From NCBI GenBank assembly GCA_031270585.1, contig JAISXK010000041.1:1-16521 (forward strand): a stretch of 16,521 bases of DNA. The letters are read 5' to 3'. Both the position numbers and the translations under genes were made by a program. Under the pieces are notes generated by a model. The model saw only the letters and a program-made list of their open reading frames with translations, had not been told where the DNA came from and made no database searches. The stretch is from Clostridiales bacterium (GTDB lineage Bacteria > Bacillota > Clostridia > Christensenellales > CAG-138). Every line of letters begins with the position of its first letter. Position 1 is the stretch's first letter. This document shows positions 1 to 7,035 of the stretch, in pieces.

Positions 1-268
1 ACGCATTGCGGCTGACGGCGGCCGGCTTTACCAGGTGATGCGCGTAGCTCCCGGCCGGGATACGCCGCCGGACTGGTGGCCGGGCGGGTTTTTCCTGCTG
101 GGGCCCAAAGCGATAGGCGAGCCGCATTTTAACAAGCTCGCGGATCTGCTGCTGCGCCAATACCGCGAGCATGAAAAAAGCGCGCGGGGCACGCGCGCCT
201 GGCGCGCCCTGTCGGAAAAGGTGCTGGCGCTTGAAACCATCGTTGGGCACAATGCTAAGGAGAGGTAG
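1..268 (+). CDS. trmK: TrmK-like tRNA (adenine-N1)-methyltransferase, 3' end only
   Basis: This is the C-terminal 88 residues of a protein whose start lies before the window; the reading frame begins at base 2 and ends with TAG at 266-268. The visible part opens with a D-G-G-R-L-Y segment followed by a G-P-K motif and a basic helical tail rich in Arg, Lys, Glu and Leu. This fits the end of the Rossmann domain and the C-terminal helical region of the TrmK/YqfN family, which methylates N1 of adenine 22 in bacterial tRNAs using S-adenosylmethionine. The SAM-binding motifs are outside the window, so the call rests mainly on this tail and on the neighbour: trmK directly upstream of nif3 is a common Firmicute arrangement. 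Only 5 nt separate its stop from the next start, so the two are probably co-transcribed. Confidence 0.72.
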   Translation, partial: RIAADGGRLYQVMRVAPGRDTPPDWWPGGFFLLGPKAIGEPHFNKLADLLLRQYREHEKSARGTRAWRALSEKVLALETIVGHNAKER

Positions 269-273
269 CGAAC

Positions 274-1077
274 ATGCGGTTACAGGCTTTTATGGATGTA
301 TTGGAACAGCTGGCTCCCGCCGCGCTGGCGGAAGAATGGGATAATGCGGGCCTTGTTATCGAGCCTGAAGAAAAGGATATTACAAGGGTGCTCGTAGCTC
401 TCGACTGCACCGTGGCCGTTGCGCGCGAAGCGCGCGCGCTTGGCGCGCAGCTTGTGCTGGCGCACCACCCGCTATTTTTTAAGCCGGCGCGCCGCATGTA
501 TTATACCGACCCGGATACGGCCGCAGCCTGTACGCTTATACGCGGCGGCGTGGGTTTTTTTTGCGCGCATACCAACCTGGACGCCGCGCGAAACGGCGTA
601 AACGACGTGCTGGCGCGCGCCGTAGGGCTGCGGGAGGTCTATGCGCTTAGCCGGCAAGGCACGGCCCTTGAGCCGCAAAACCCGGGCGTGGGGCGCATAG
701 GCTCGCTGCAAAAGCCGCTTACACTTTCGCAATTCGCGAAAGATGTGGCGGATACGCTTCATACCGTGGTACGTATCAGCGGCGGCGGGGATAAACACAT
801 CAGCCGGGTGGCGGTAATAGGAGGCGCCGGCGGCGGCTATATGGACGCCGCCGTTAAAGCTGGGGCGGACGTGCTGCTCACCGGTGAAGTAAAGCACGAT
901 GTGGCGCTGGCGGCGCGCGTGGCGGGTATGGAACTGCTGGAAGCCGGGCATTATGAAACCGAGAGCATCGTGCTCGGCCCCTGGGTTGAAGGTTTACAGA
1001 AGGCGCTGAAAGATATACAATGTAGGATAGACTTTATACGGGCCACCACCGACAAGCCGTGTTTGGTGGCGCCTTGA
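274..1077 (+). CDS. Nif3-like dinuclear metal-centre protein
   Basis: This 267-residue protein is complete. It has the family signatures in order: E-E-W-D-N-A-G-L near residue 20, H-H-P at 64-66, H-T-N-L-D at 99-103, a glycine-rich G-G-A-G-G-G-Y at about 183-189, T-G-E-V-K-H at 203-208, and G-H-Y-E-T-E at 225-230. The histidines at 64, 65 and 226, Asp103 and Glu230 are the residues expected to hold the two metal ions. Family members form toroidal hexamers; some have been described as GTP cyclohydrolase I type 2, but the physiological role is unsettled. At 267 residues it resembles the short YbgI form and lacks the central insert of B. subtilis YqfO. The ATG at 274 follows an AAGGAGAGG ribosome site that overlaps the trmK stop. 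Confidence 0.93.
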   Translation: MRLQAFMDVLEQLAPAALAEEWDNAGLVIEPEEKDITRVLVALDCTVAVAREARALGAQLVLAHHPLFFKPARRMYYTDPDTAAACTLIRGGVGFFCAHTNLDAARNGVNDVLARAVGLREVYALSRQGTALEPQNPGVGRIGSLQKPLTLSQFAKDVADTLHTVVRISGGGDKHISRVAVIGGAGGGYMDAAVKAGADVLLTGEVKHDVALAARVAGMELLEAGHYETESIVLGPWVEGLQKALKDIQCRIDFIRATTDKPCLVAP

Positions 1078-1096
1078 TATAGAAGGGAGGCATATT

Positions 1097-1813
1097 ATGC
1101 CAAATGCGGACGCCCTATGGGAGTATCAGGCCGCCGAGCTTTCCAGAGAGGCCCTTGAGCGGGAGATATTGAACACGCCCGCGCGCAATAAATTCAACAA
1201 GCTGCACGCGTTTTTAACCGAACAGCAAAACGCGATTACACATTTAAAAAAAGAAATCGCGAAGCGGCAGGCCGGCCTGGAAAAATTACAGGAACAGGCG
1301 GATGCGCTGGCAAGGGATATCGAGCTGGAGCATTCGGAATTTCAAAACATGCAAAAGGACGACGAGTGCACCGCGACCGAGATCACCGAATGCCGCGAAA
1401 ACCATGAAAAGCTGCTCAAGTGCGTCTCCGGCATGCAAAAGGATATCACGGCGTTGATCGACTGGCTTTTGATAGCCACGAAGGATTACAAAAAGACCCG
1501 CCAGAAGGCAAGCGCCGCAAAGAAGGAATACGACGAACTGCGCGCTATATGCGAGCGGGAATATACCGATAGCGCTGACGCGCGCGCGAAGGCCGATAAA
1601 GAACTGGAAGCCAGGGCGGCGCTGGTAGACCCGCAGCTGATGGAAAGATATCATAAGGTAAAACGCAACCACCAAACGCCCATGGCGAAGCTTCTGGGCG
1701 ACAGGTGCGGCGGATGCAACATGTCGCTGCCCATGGTGGTGGTAAAGCGCGTGCAGGGCGGCAACGCCATTGTAGAATGCGAAAACTGCGGGCGCATACT
1801 GTATGCGGGTTAA
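1097..1813 (+). CDS. Coiled-coil protein with C-terminal C4 zinc ribbon (DUF164/CT398 type)
   Basis: This 238-residue protein has two parts. Residues from about 10 to 190 are charged, Lys/Glu/Ala-rich and helical, consistent with a long antiparallel coiled coil. Residues 204-231 form a zinc ribbon with C-x2-C (204, 207) and C-x2-C (228, 231) separated by 20 residues, the layout of the DUF164 family (related to CT398/CdsZ). Members have been linked to secretion or nucleic-acid partners in some bacteria, but no general function is established, so none is assigned. The start at 1097 has a GGGAGG ribosome site 7 nt upstream. The gene lies 19 nt after the Nif3 stop and just before rnpB; this trmK-nif3-zinc ribbon-rnpB order recurs in Clostridia. 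The rnpB promoter must lie at least partly inside its 3' end. Confidence 0.88.
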   Translation: MPNADALWEYQAAELSREALEREILNTPARNKFNKLHAFLTEQQNAITHLKKEIAKRQAGLEKLQEQADALARDIELEHSEFQNMQKDDECTATEITECRENHEKLLKCVSGMQKDITALIDWLLIATKDYKKTRQKASAAKKEYDELRAICEREYTDSADARAKADKELEARAALVDPQLMERYHKVKRNHQTPMAKLLGDRCGGCNMSLPMVVVKRVQGGNAIVECENCGRILYAG

Positions 1814-1820
1814 ATACATA

Positions 1821-2184
1821 GTGCGAGTAAGGCAGGTGGCCGCATCCGCCTGAATGCGGATGAGGAAAGTCCGAGCACCACAGGGCAAGGTGCCGGGTAA
1901 TACCCGGTGGAGGCGACTCCAAGGAAAGTGCAACAGAAATATACCGCCCGCAAGCGCCGCCCCCCGGGCGGGATCGCTTGCGGGTAAGGATGGAAAGGCG
2001 AGGTAAGAGCTCGCCAGCGGCATGGCGACTTGACCGCTATGTAAACCCCACCCGGTGCAAGATTGGTATAAGAGCATTGAATGGCTGCCCGCCACGCTCT
2101 TTGTAATCGCTGGAGCCCGCAGGCAACTGCCAGCCAAGATAGATGGTCACCCACGACAGAACTCGGCTTACGCCTTGCTCGCAC
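1821..2184 (+). ncRNA. rnpB: RNase P RNA (catalytic M1-type RNA)
   Basis: The ends pair to form helix P1: 1821-1833 with 2172-2184, 13 bp with one G-U pair. Conserved blocks follow in the expected order: GAGGAAAGTCCGAGCACC near 1861 (CR-I), AAGGAAAGTGCAACAGAAA near 1921, a long GC-rich P12 stem around 1946-1984 (ten pairs), GGAAAGGCGAGGTAAGAGCTC near 1992, TAAACCCCACCCGG near 2041 and AGAACTCGGCTTACGCC near 2157 (CR-V). The RNA cleaves the 5' leader from pre-tRNA together with the RnpA protein. The order of blocks suggests a type A-like fold, but I did not model it. A protein reading frame that runs through the 3' half is a chance frame. The ends are estimated from P1 and could differ by a few bases. 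Confidence 0.97.
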
Positions 2185-2196
2185 TTAAATTCGCCG

Positions 2197-2230
2197 GCAA
2201 CCCTGTTTGTGCGCGGGGTTGCGCGTTTTT
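2197..2230 (+). terminator. Intrinsic terminator of rnpB
   Basis: A 7-bp perfect stem (GCAACCC at 2197-2203 with GGGTTGC at 2216-2222) closes a 12-nt loop. It is followed after three bases by five T residues at 2226-2230. It begins 12 nt after the P1 helix of RNase P RNA, as expected for the rnpB terminator, and separates rnpB from the nitroreductase unit. Confidence 0.82.
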
Positions 2231-2257
2231 CATACATCTTTCACATGATCGGGCGCA

Positions 2258-2271
2258 CGTAACATGTTACG
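2258..2271. promoter_or_regulatory. 14-bp perfect palindrome, candidate operator
   Basis: CGTAACATGTTACG reads identically on both strands. It lies between the rnpB terminator and the nitroreductase ribosome site, 29 nt before the ATG at 2301, which is where a dimeric repressor or redox-responsive activator of the two-gene unit would bind. No convincing -35/-10 pair was found around it. Seen: the palindrome and its position. Inferred: the operator role. Confidence 0.45.
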
Positions 2272-2300
2272 ATGGACGCGATAGGAGGGTGCGTAAACAA

Positions 2301-2822
2301 ATGGATATCTATTCGCTGATACAAAAAAGGCGAAGCGTTCGCAAATATAAAGACACGCTTGTGGATGAGGAAAAGCTGCAGCGCGTATTGCGGGCCGGCT
2401 GCGCGGCGCCCTCATGGGGCAACCGGCAGTGCTGGCGGTTTGTCGTCATACGCGACGCGGCGGCGCGAAAACGCCTTGGCGTGGCGATAGCCGACGCGCC
2501 CTTTGTGATGGAAGCGCCCATACAGATTGTCGTGCTTGCGGAAGAAAGCGACAGCGGCATTAAAGAGGGCAAGGAATATTACCTGGCCGATTGCGCAATC
2601 GCCGTCAGCTATATGATGCTGGCTGCCGCAAACGAAGGATTGGCAAGCTGCTGCGTGACGGCTTTTTCGGAAAACGCCGTGCGCAACGCGCTGATGGTGC
2701 CGCAGGATAAAAAAGTGGCCGCCATACTGCCGCTTGGCTACGCGGATGAAACGCCCGCACCTACGCCGCGCCGGCGGCAAAGCGAAACCGTATTCTATGA
2801 TACCTGGGTAAATGACGCGTAA
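2301..2822 (+). CDS. Small nitroreductase family flavoprotein
   Basis: This 173-residue protein belongs to the nitroreductase fold, whose dimers bind FMN and reduce nitro compounds, quinones or enones with NAD(P)H. Visible signatures are the N-terminal R-R-S-V-R-K-Y (about 10-16), which binds the FMN phosphate, A-P-S-W-G-N-R-Q-x-W-R-F near 36-47 (the segment after the first helix), and the C-terminal L-G-Y-A-D-E-T-P with basic residues after it. The length suits the minimal subfamily. The start is placed at 2301 (M-D-I-Y-S-L), with GGAGGG 11 nt upstream; the frame is open further upstream, but that part lies in rnpB and its terminator. The last 11 bases overlap the next gene, so the two are probably translationally coupled. 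The physiological substrate cannot be told from sequence. Confidence 0.9.
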   Translation: MDIYSLIQKRRSVRKYKDTLVDEEKLQRVLRAGCAAPSWGNRQCWRFVVIRDAAARKRLGVAIADAPFVMEAPIQIVVLAEESDSGIKEGKEYYLADCAIAVSYMMLAAANEGLASCCVTAFSENAVRNALMVPQDKKVAAILPLGYADETPAPTPRRRQSETVFYDTWVNDA

Positions 2823-3807
2823 AGAGATCGCGGCGCTTGCGCATGCGCGCGGGTTTGCGGGCGTCTTTTTTCTGCGCCCCACAAACCTTGCGCCCATATG
2901 GCTTACGCTTTGCCGGGGCGCGTGCCCGCCGCACACGCAGGGCCTTTGTTTAAACCCGGCTTTGGCGCACCCTGCGGCCAATTGCGTACTGCTGCTTGTG
3001 CGCGCCTACACGCCCTTTGCGGCTGAAAGCTACCTGCCGGGTTATTACATCGCATCCAACGCGGGCTATTTCGCCGTAAAGGCGCTTATACGGACGCTTG
3101 CGGCACAGGGCCATTACGCGCGGCATATAGAAGTGCCGCTCATAGCGCTCGCGCGCCAGGCAAATATAGGCACGCTATGTAAAAACGCATTGCTGGATAT
3201 ACCGCCGTTTGGCACGCGCACGGCGTTGTTTACCGTCGCCATAGACCTCGCCGCAAGCGACACCCTCGCAAACGACCTCATCGCAAACAACGTCATCGCA
3301 AACGGCGCCATCGCAAACGGCATGACCGGCGTTGCGGCGCCCTATCCCGTCCGCCACAATTGCGCCGGCTGCCGCGACTGCGCCGACGCCTGCCCCGCGC
3401 AGGCCATAGACCCCGCAGCCGGCCTGCTCGCCCACAAGTGCTTGCGTAATTTTATGGAAAAAGACGCCCTGCCCCCTTGGGTGATGGCGCGCGTGACGGG
3501 CCTTTTGGGTTGCGAGCGGTGCATGGCGGCATGCCGCCGCAACCGGCATATCGGCATAAGGCAGGCTACCGGGGCAGAAAGCGCGGCGTTTGACCTCAAG
3601 CGGCTGTTATGGGAGAATATAGCGCCCGCGCGCAGCCTTGTCGGCAAGAATATGGCGACGGGCAAACGCCTGACCGCCCAGGCTGCGGTGATCGCGGCGC
3701 ACCGCAAAAGAACGGATCTGCTGCCGGACATAAAACGCCTGACAACCCACGAACACCCCGCCGTGCGGCACGCCGCCATATGGGCGCGCAACCGTTTGGA
3801 TCAGTAG
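2812..3807 (+). CDS. QueG-like double [4Fe-4S] cluster protein, probably not canonical QueG
   Basis: This 331-residue protein has the iron-sulfur layout of epoxyqueuosine reductase (QueG). The first motif is C-x2-C-x2-C-x3-C-P (184, 187, 190, 194), followed by a lone Cys210 and then C-x2-C-x3-C (234, 237, 241), giving eight ligands for two clusters. The C-terminus (about 300-331) resembles one HEAT-like helical pair, as in QueG. It departs from QueG in several ways: the usual C-I-S-Y-L-T-I-E stretch after the fifth cysteine is replaced by C-L-R-N-F-M-E-K, the final C-P-W-N is C-R-R-N, and the N-terminal cobalamin/substrate region is hard to recognise. A role in queuosine synthesis is therefore not assured; an electron-transfer role beside the nitroreductase is possible. 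The ATG overlaps the nitroreductase stop and has only a weak ribosome site. A pentapeptide repeat lies before the first cluster. Confidence 0.75.
   Translation: MTRKEIAALAHARGFAGVFFLRPTNLAPIWLTLCRGACPPHTQGLCLNPALAHPAANCVLLLVRAYTPFAAESYLPGYYIASNAGYFAVKALIRTLAAQGHYARHIEVPLIALARQANIGTLCKNALLDIPPFGTRTALFTVAIDLAASDTLANDLIANNVIANGAIANGMTGVAAPYPVRHNCAGCRDCADACPAQAIDPAAGLLAHKCLRNFMEKDALPPWVMARVTGLLGCERCMAACRRNRHIGIRQATGAESAAFDLKRLLWENIAPARSLVGKNMATGKRLTAQAAVIAAHRKRTDLLPDIKRLTTHEHPAVRHAAIWARNRLDQ
3262..3321 (+). repeat. 15-bp in-frame tandem repeat, four copies, in the QueG-like gene
   Basis: Four consecutive 15-nt units (3262-3276, 3277-3291, 3292-3306, 3307-3321) share the core TCGCAAAC and encode T-L-A-N-D, L-I-A-N-N, V-I-A-N-G and A-I-A-N-G (residues 151-170). 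A more degenerate fifth unit may precede them at 3247-3261. The isoleucines in the repeat all use ATC, whereas the rest of the gene prefers ATA (about 12 ATA to 4 ATC). This is what recent duplication of one unit would produce. The insert lies in the linker just before the first iron-sulfur motif and keeps the frame open. Confidence 0.85.
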
Positions 3808-3910
3808 CGAAACAAACTTTCGTATATGTTTCAACTTCCGGCGGAGGCGCCTTTGTATGCCGCATCCCGCATATACCCCGCTTTCATTATCGCTTTCACC
3901 ATCGATAATA

Positions 3911-3930
3911 CTTTACCCGCGCGGGCAAAG
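3911..3930 (-). terminator. Hairpin directly after fusA, weak terminator candidate
   Basis: On the - strand, beginning 2 nt after the fusA stop, an 8-bp stem with one G-U pair closes a GCGC tetraloop (3911-3930). A second 7-bp stem (3886-3892 with 3903-3909, loop of 10) follows immediately. Neither has a clear U tract after it, so they may be mRNA 3'-end structures or part of a poor bidirectional terminator between the convergent fusA and QueG-like genes. The remaining bases of 3808-3932 show nothing else convincing. Confidence 0.35.
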
Positions 3931-3932
3931 CG

Positions 3933-6005
3933 TCAATGCGCGCGCCCCGTAATCTTGCCGGCCACGTTATTGGGCACTTCCGCGTAATGGGCAAACTGCA
4001 TGGTAAACGTGCCCCTGCCCTGCGTGCGCGAACGCAAATCCGTAGCGTAGCCAAACATTTCGGATAAGGGGCAAACAGCGTCCACTACCTGATCCGTCCC
4101 GCGCAGTTGCATGTTTTCCACGCGGCCGCGCCGCGCCGTTATGTTGCCAATAATGTCGCCGGTGTATTCCTCCGGCGCCACGACCTCCACCCGCATCATG
4201 GGTTCCAGCAGCACAGGATCGCCTTTGAGCGACGCCTCTTTAAACGCCAGCGATCCCGCGATTTTAAACGCCAGCTCAGAGCTGTCCACATCGTGGGTGC
4301 TGCCGTCCGTCAACGCGGCCTTAAAATCAACCACCTCAAAGCCGCCCAGCGCGCCGCTCCTCGCGGCCTCCTGTATGCCCTGATCGATGGCGGGGATATA
4401 CTCTTTGGGAATCACGCCGCCCACGATCTTGCTTTCAAACATATAGCCCGCGCCCGGCTCCTGCGGGGCAAACTCCACCACGCAGTGGCCATACTGGCCG
4501 TGCCCGCCCGTTTGGCGCACATAGCGCCCTTCGGCCTTAACAGGCTTCGTTATGGTTTCGCGGTAGGCTACCTGCGGTTTGCCCACGCTCGCCTCCACGC
4601 GGAATTCGCGTATCAACCGATCCACGATGATTTCCAGATGCAGCTCGCCCATGCCCGATATAATGGTTTGGCCGGTATCCGCGTCGGTATACGTTTTAAA
4701 CGTGGGATCCTCCTCCGCCAGTTTTACAAGCGCCATGGTCATCTTATCCTGCCCGGCTTTCGTCTTGGGCTCTATGGCCACCTGGATAACCGGGTCGGGG
4801 AATTCCATGCTCTCCAACAGCAGCGGATGCTGCTTCGTGCACAGCGTATCGCCTGTGGAACCCGATTTAAAGCCGCAAACCGCCGCGATATCGCCGGCGT
4901 AAATTTCATCCACGTCCGTGCGCTCGTTGGCGTGCATGAGCAGTATGCGGCCCATATGTTCCTCTTTGCCCTTGGTGGCGTTGTATACCGCCATGCCTTT
5001 TTTAAGCGTGCCGCTGTATACGCGCAAAAAAGCCAGCTTGCCCACAAACGGATCCGTTACGATTTTGAACAGCAACGCGGCAAACGGGGCGTTGTCGTCA
5101 TGCTGGGCTAAAACGCGCGTCTTTTCATCCATGGATTTTCCCTCTGTGGGGGGCACATCCAACGGTGAGGGCATATACTCCACAATCGCGTCCAGCAGCA
5201 GTTGCACGCCCTTGTTGCGGTAAGATGTGCCGCAGCAGACCGGCACCACATTGTTGCTGATGGTGGCCTTGCGCAGGCAGTCTTTCATCTCCCGTTCGCT
5301 AAAGGCTTCGCCCGCAATGTATTTTTCCAGCAGCGCCTCGTCCTCTTCCGCTATGGATTCTATCAGGTTTTGGCGGTATTCTTCCGCCTTTTCCATTAAG
5401 TCTATGGGAATTTCCTCTTCGCGCACATCATTGCCCATATCGTCGTAGTACACTTCGGCCTTCATTTTCACAAGGTCGATAATGCCCCTAAACTCCGATT
5501 CAAGGCCGATAGGCAACTGTATGGGCACGGCGTTCGCGCCAAGGCGCTCCTTCATCATGTTTACAACGTGATAAAAATCCGCCCCGGTAATATCCATCTT
5601 GTTGATGTACGCCAGCCGCGGCACGCCATATTTTGTGGCCTGACGCCACACGGTTTCGCTCTGCGGCTCCACGCCGCCTTTCGCGCAGAATACCGCCACG
5701 GCGCCATCCAATACGCGCAACGAACGCTCCACCTCAACAGTGAAGTCAACATGCCCGGGCGTATCTATAATGTTGATGCGGTGGTCGCGCCAAAACGCGG
5801 TGGTCGCGGCGGAGGCGATGGTGATACCGCGCTCCTGCTCCTGCACCATAAAATCCATGGTGGCGCCGCCCTCGTGCACCTCGCCAACCTTGTGTATTTT
5901 GCCCGTGTAGAACAAAATACGCTCGGTCGTAGTCGTTTTGCCGGCATCAATATGCGCTATGATGCCAATGTTTCTTGTTTTTTCCATCGATGTGGTTCTG
6001 GGCAT
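3933..6005 (-). CDS. fusA: Translation elongation factor G
   Basis: This 690-residue cytosolic GTPase drives translocation of tRNA and mRNA on the ribosome. All G-domain motifs are present: A-H-I-D-A-G-K-T at 17-24 (G1), R-G-I-T-I at about 59-63 (G2), D-T-P-G-H at 81-85 (G3) and N-K-M-D at 135-138 (G4). Domain IV shows the H-D-V-D-S-S-E-L-A-F-K segment and domain V the R-R-G-R motif, so the protein is full length. The start is set at ATG 6005, with an AAGGAGG site 5 nt upstream and M-P-R-T-T-S-x-E-K-T-R-N-I-G as in other EF-G proteins; a TTG 33 nt upstream lacks a well-placed ribosome site. It is the last gene of the str cluster here. The following gene converges on it, so the usual tuf gene is absent from this position. 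Confidence 0.98.
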   Translation of the reverse strand: MPRTTSMEKTRNIGIIAHIDAGKTTTTERILFYTGKIHKVGEVHEGGATMDFMVQEQERGITIASAATTAFWRDHRINIIDTPGHVDFTVEVERSLRVLDGAVAVFCAKGGVEPQSETVWRQATKYGVPRLAYINKMDITGADFYHVVNMMKERLGANAVPIQLPIGLESEFRGIIDLVKMKAEVYYDDMGNDVREEEIPIDLMEKAEEYRQNLIESIAEEDEALLEKYIAGEAFSEREMKDCLRKATISNNVVPVCCGTSYRNKGVQLLLDAIVEYMPSPLDVPPTEGKSMDEKTRVLAQHDDNAPFAALLFKIVTDPFVGKLAFLRVYSGTLKKGMAVYNATKGKEEHMGRILLMHANERTDVDEIYAGDIAAVCGFKSGSTGDTLCTKQHPLLLESMEFPDPVIQVAIEPKTKAGQDKMTMALVKLAEEDPTFKTYTDADTGQTIISGMGELHLEIIVDRLIREFRVEASVGKPQVAYRETITKPVKAEGRYVRQTGGHGQYGHCVVEFAPQEPGAGYMFESKIVGGVIPKEYIPAIDQGIQEAARSGALGGFEVVDFKAALTDGSTHDVDSSELAFKIAGSLAFKEASLKGDPVLLEPMMRVEVVAPEEYTGDIIGNITARRGRVENMQLRGTDQVVDAVCPLSEMFGYATDLRSRTQGRGTFTMQFAHYAEVPNNVAGKITGRAH

Positions 6006-6096
6006 TGTTTTCCTCCTTTCCGCAGAAGATGCAGCCAAAATTGATACTTGGTCACTTTTCCTCCAACGTGAAACCCATATGCAAGCATAACGATAC

Positions 6097-6159
6097 GGGG
6101 CTATAGCGCGCTTTACACGCGCGAAACTTACGCGTTCAGGCGCAAGGCGCTACAGCCCC
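6097..6159 (-). promoter_or_regulatory. Long stem-loop in the rpsG-fusA intergenic leader
   Basis: The 171-nt gap between rpsG and fusA contains a 13-bp stem: 6097-6109 pairs with 6147-6159, all Watson-Crick except one G-U on the - strand. It encloses a 37-nt loop with possible smaller internal pairing (an ACGCG/CGCGT pair). No U tract follows, so it is unlikely to be an intrinsic terminator. Likely roles are an mRNA stability or processing element, or a translational control structure separating the r-protein genes from fusA. Confidence 0.5.
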
Positions 6160-6176
6160 ATAGCTAAATTTTATTT

Positions 6177-6647
6177 TTACCAGCGGTAGTGCGCGAAGGC
6201 CCTATTCGCCTCCGCCATCTTGTGGGTGTCTTCCCTCTTTTTGAAGGCGCTGCCCGTCTGGTTCGCGGCATCCATAATTTCGCCCGCGAGGCGCTGCATC
6301 ATAGTACGCTCGCCGCGCCTGCGCGCAAAGTTTATAAGCCAGCGCAGGCCCAGCGTTTGCCGGCGTTCCGCACGGATTTCGATTGGCACCTGGTAGGTGG
6401 CGCCACCTACGCGGCGCGCCTTCACCTCCAGCACAGGCATCACGTTTTCCAGCGCCTGCGTGAAAACTTCCAGCGGCCCGCGGCCGGTCTTATCCTTCAC
6501 GATATCAAACGCGCCATAGCAGGCCTTCTGCGCCGTGCCGCGTTTGCCATCCAGCATAACCTGGTTGATGAGCTTTGTCACCACGATACTGTTGTATATG
6601 GGATCGGCAAGCACCTCGCGCCGGGGTACAAATCCACGTCTTGGCAT
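6177..6647 (-). CDS. rpsG: 30S ribosomal protein S7
   Basis: This 156-residue protein has the exact size and ends (M-P-R-R-G ... A-H-Y-R-W) of bacterial S7, the primary binder of the 3' major domain of 16S rRNA, located at the E site of the 30S head. Conserved stretches include D-P-I-Y-N-S near 15-20, G-G-A-T-Y-Q-V-P-I-E-I near 82-92 and R-W-L-I in the following helix. The start at 6647 is fixed by GGAGGG 7 nt upstream and by homology; the frame is open further upstream into rpsL, but that part is not coding. The ribosome site overlaps the rpsL stop region (13-nt gap), so the two are translated from one mRNA. Confidence 0.98.
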   Translation of the reverse strand: MPRRGFVPRREVLADPIYNSIVVTKLINQVMLDGKRGTAQKACYGAFDIVKDKTGRGPLEVFTQALENVMPVLEVKARRVGGATYQVPIEIRAERRQTLGLRWLINFARRRGERTMMQRLAGEIMDAANQTGSAFKKREDTHKMAEANRAFAHYRW

Positions 6648-6660
6648 AATTGATCCCTCC

Positions 6661-7035
6661 TTATTTCTTGGGGCGCTTCGCGCCATACAGCGAGCGGGAT
6701 TGCATGCGCTTCGCCACACCTGCGGTATCCAACGCGCCGCGTATGATATGGTAACGCACACCGGGCAAATCCTTTACGCGGCCGCCGCGAATCAGCACCA
6801 CAGAGTGCTCCTGCAGGTTATGGCCGATGCCGGGGATATACGCGGTACCCTCCAACCCGTCCCCAAGACGGATACGCGCGATTTTGCGCAGCGCGGAGTT
6901 TGGTTTTTTGGGCGTCATGGTACGAACGGCGGTGCAAACGCCACGGCGCTGCGGGCATTGCTTCAGTATGGGAGCATTGGATTTATACTCAACCTGTTTT
7001 CTGCCCTTTCGAACCAGCTGGTTGATGGTAGGCAT
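6661..7035 (-). CDS. rpsL: 30S ribosomal protein S12
   Basis: This 124-residue protein sits at the decoding centre. Visible are K-Q-C-P-Q-R-R-G-V-C (25-34), T-P-K-K-P-N-S-A-L-R-K (41-51) and the loop G-H-N-L-Q-E-H-S ... G-G-R-V-K-D-L-P-G-V (71-93). Lys43 and Lys88, where streptomycin-resistance substitutions usually occur, are the ancestral residues, so nothing here predicts resistance. Asp89, the residue methylthiolated by RimO in some bacteria, is present. The start is supported by AGGAGG 7 nt before ATG 7035. It follows the L7Ae-like gene by 144 nt. Confidence 0.98.
   Translation of the reverse strand: MPTINQLVRKGRKQVEYKSNAPILKQCPQRRGVCTAVRTMTPKKPNSALRKIARIRLGDGLEGTAYIPGIGHNLQEHSVVLIRGGRVKDLPGVRYHIIRGALDTAGVAKRMQSRSLYGAKRPKK

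Noticed and set aside
1793..1807. 7-bp inverted repeat around a single central base at the end of the zinc-ribbon gene
   Set aside because: The spacer is too short for an RNA hairpin, it lies in codons of the zinc-ribbon end, and no link with the rnpB promoter could be shown.
2055..2300. N-terminal extension of the nitroreductase frame
   Set aside because: It runs through the 3' half of RNase P RNA and its terminator; the family begins at the methionine at 2301, which has its own ribosome site.
6006..6038. TTG start extending EF-G by 11 residues
   Set aside because: The ATG at 6005 has an ideal AAGGAGG site and matches the EF-G N-terminus; the TTG has no well-placed site.
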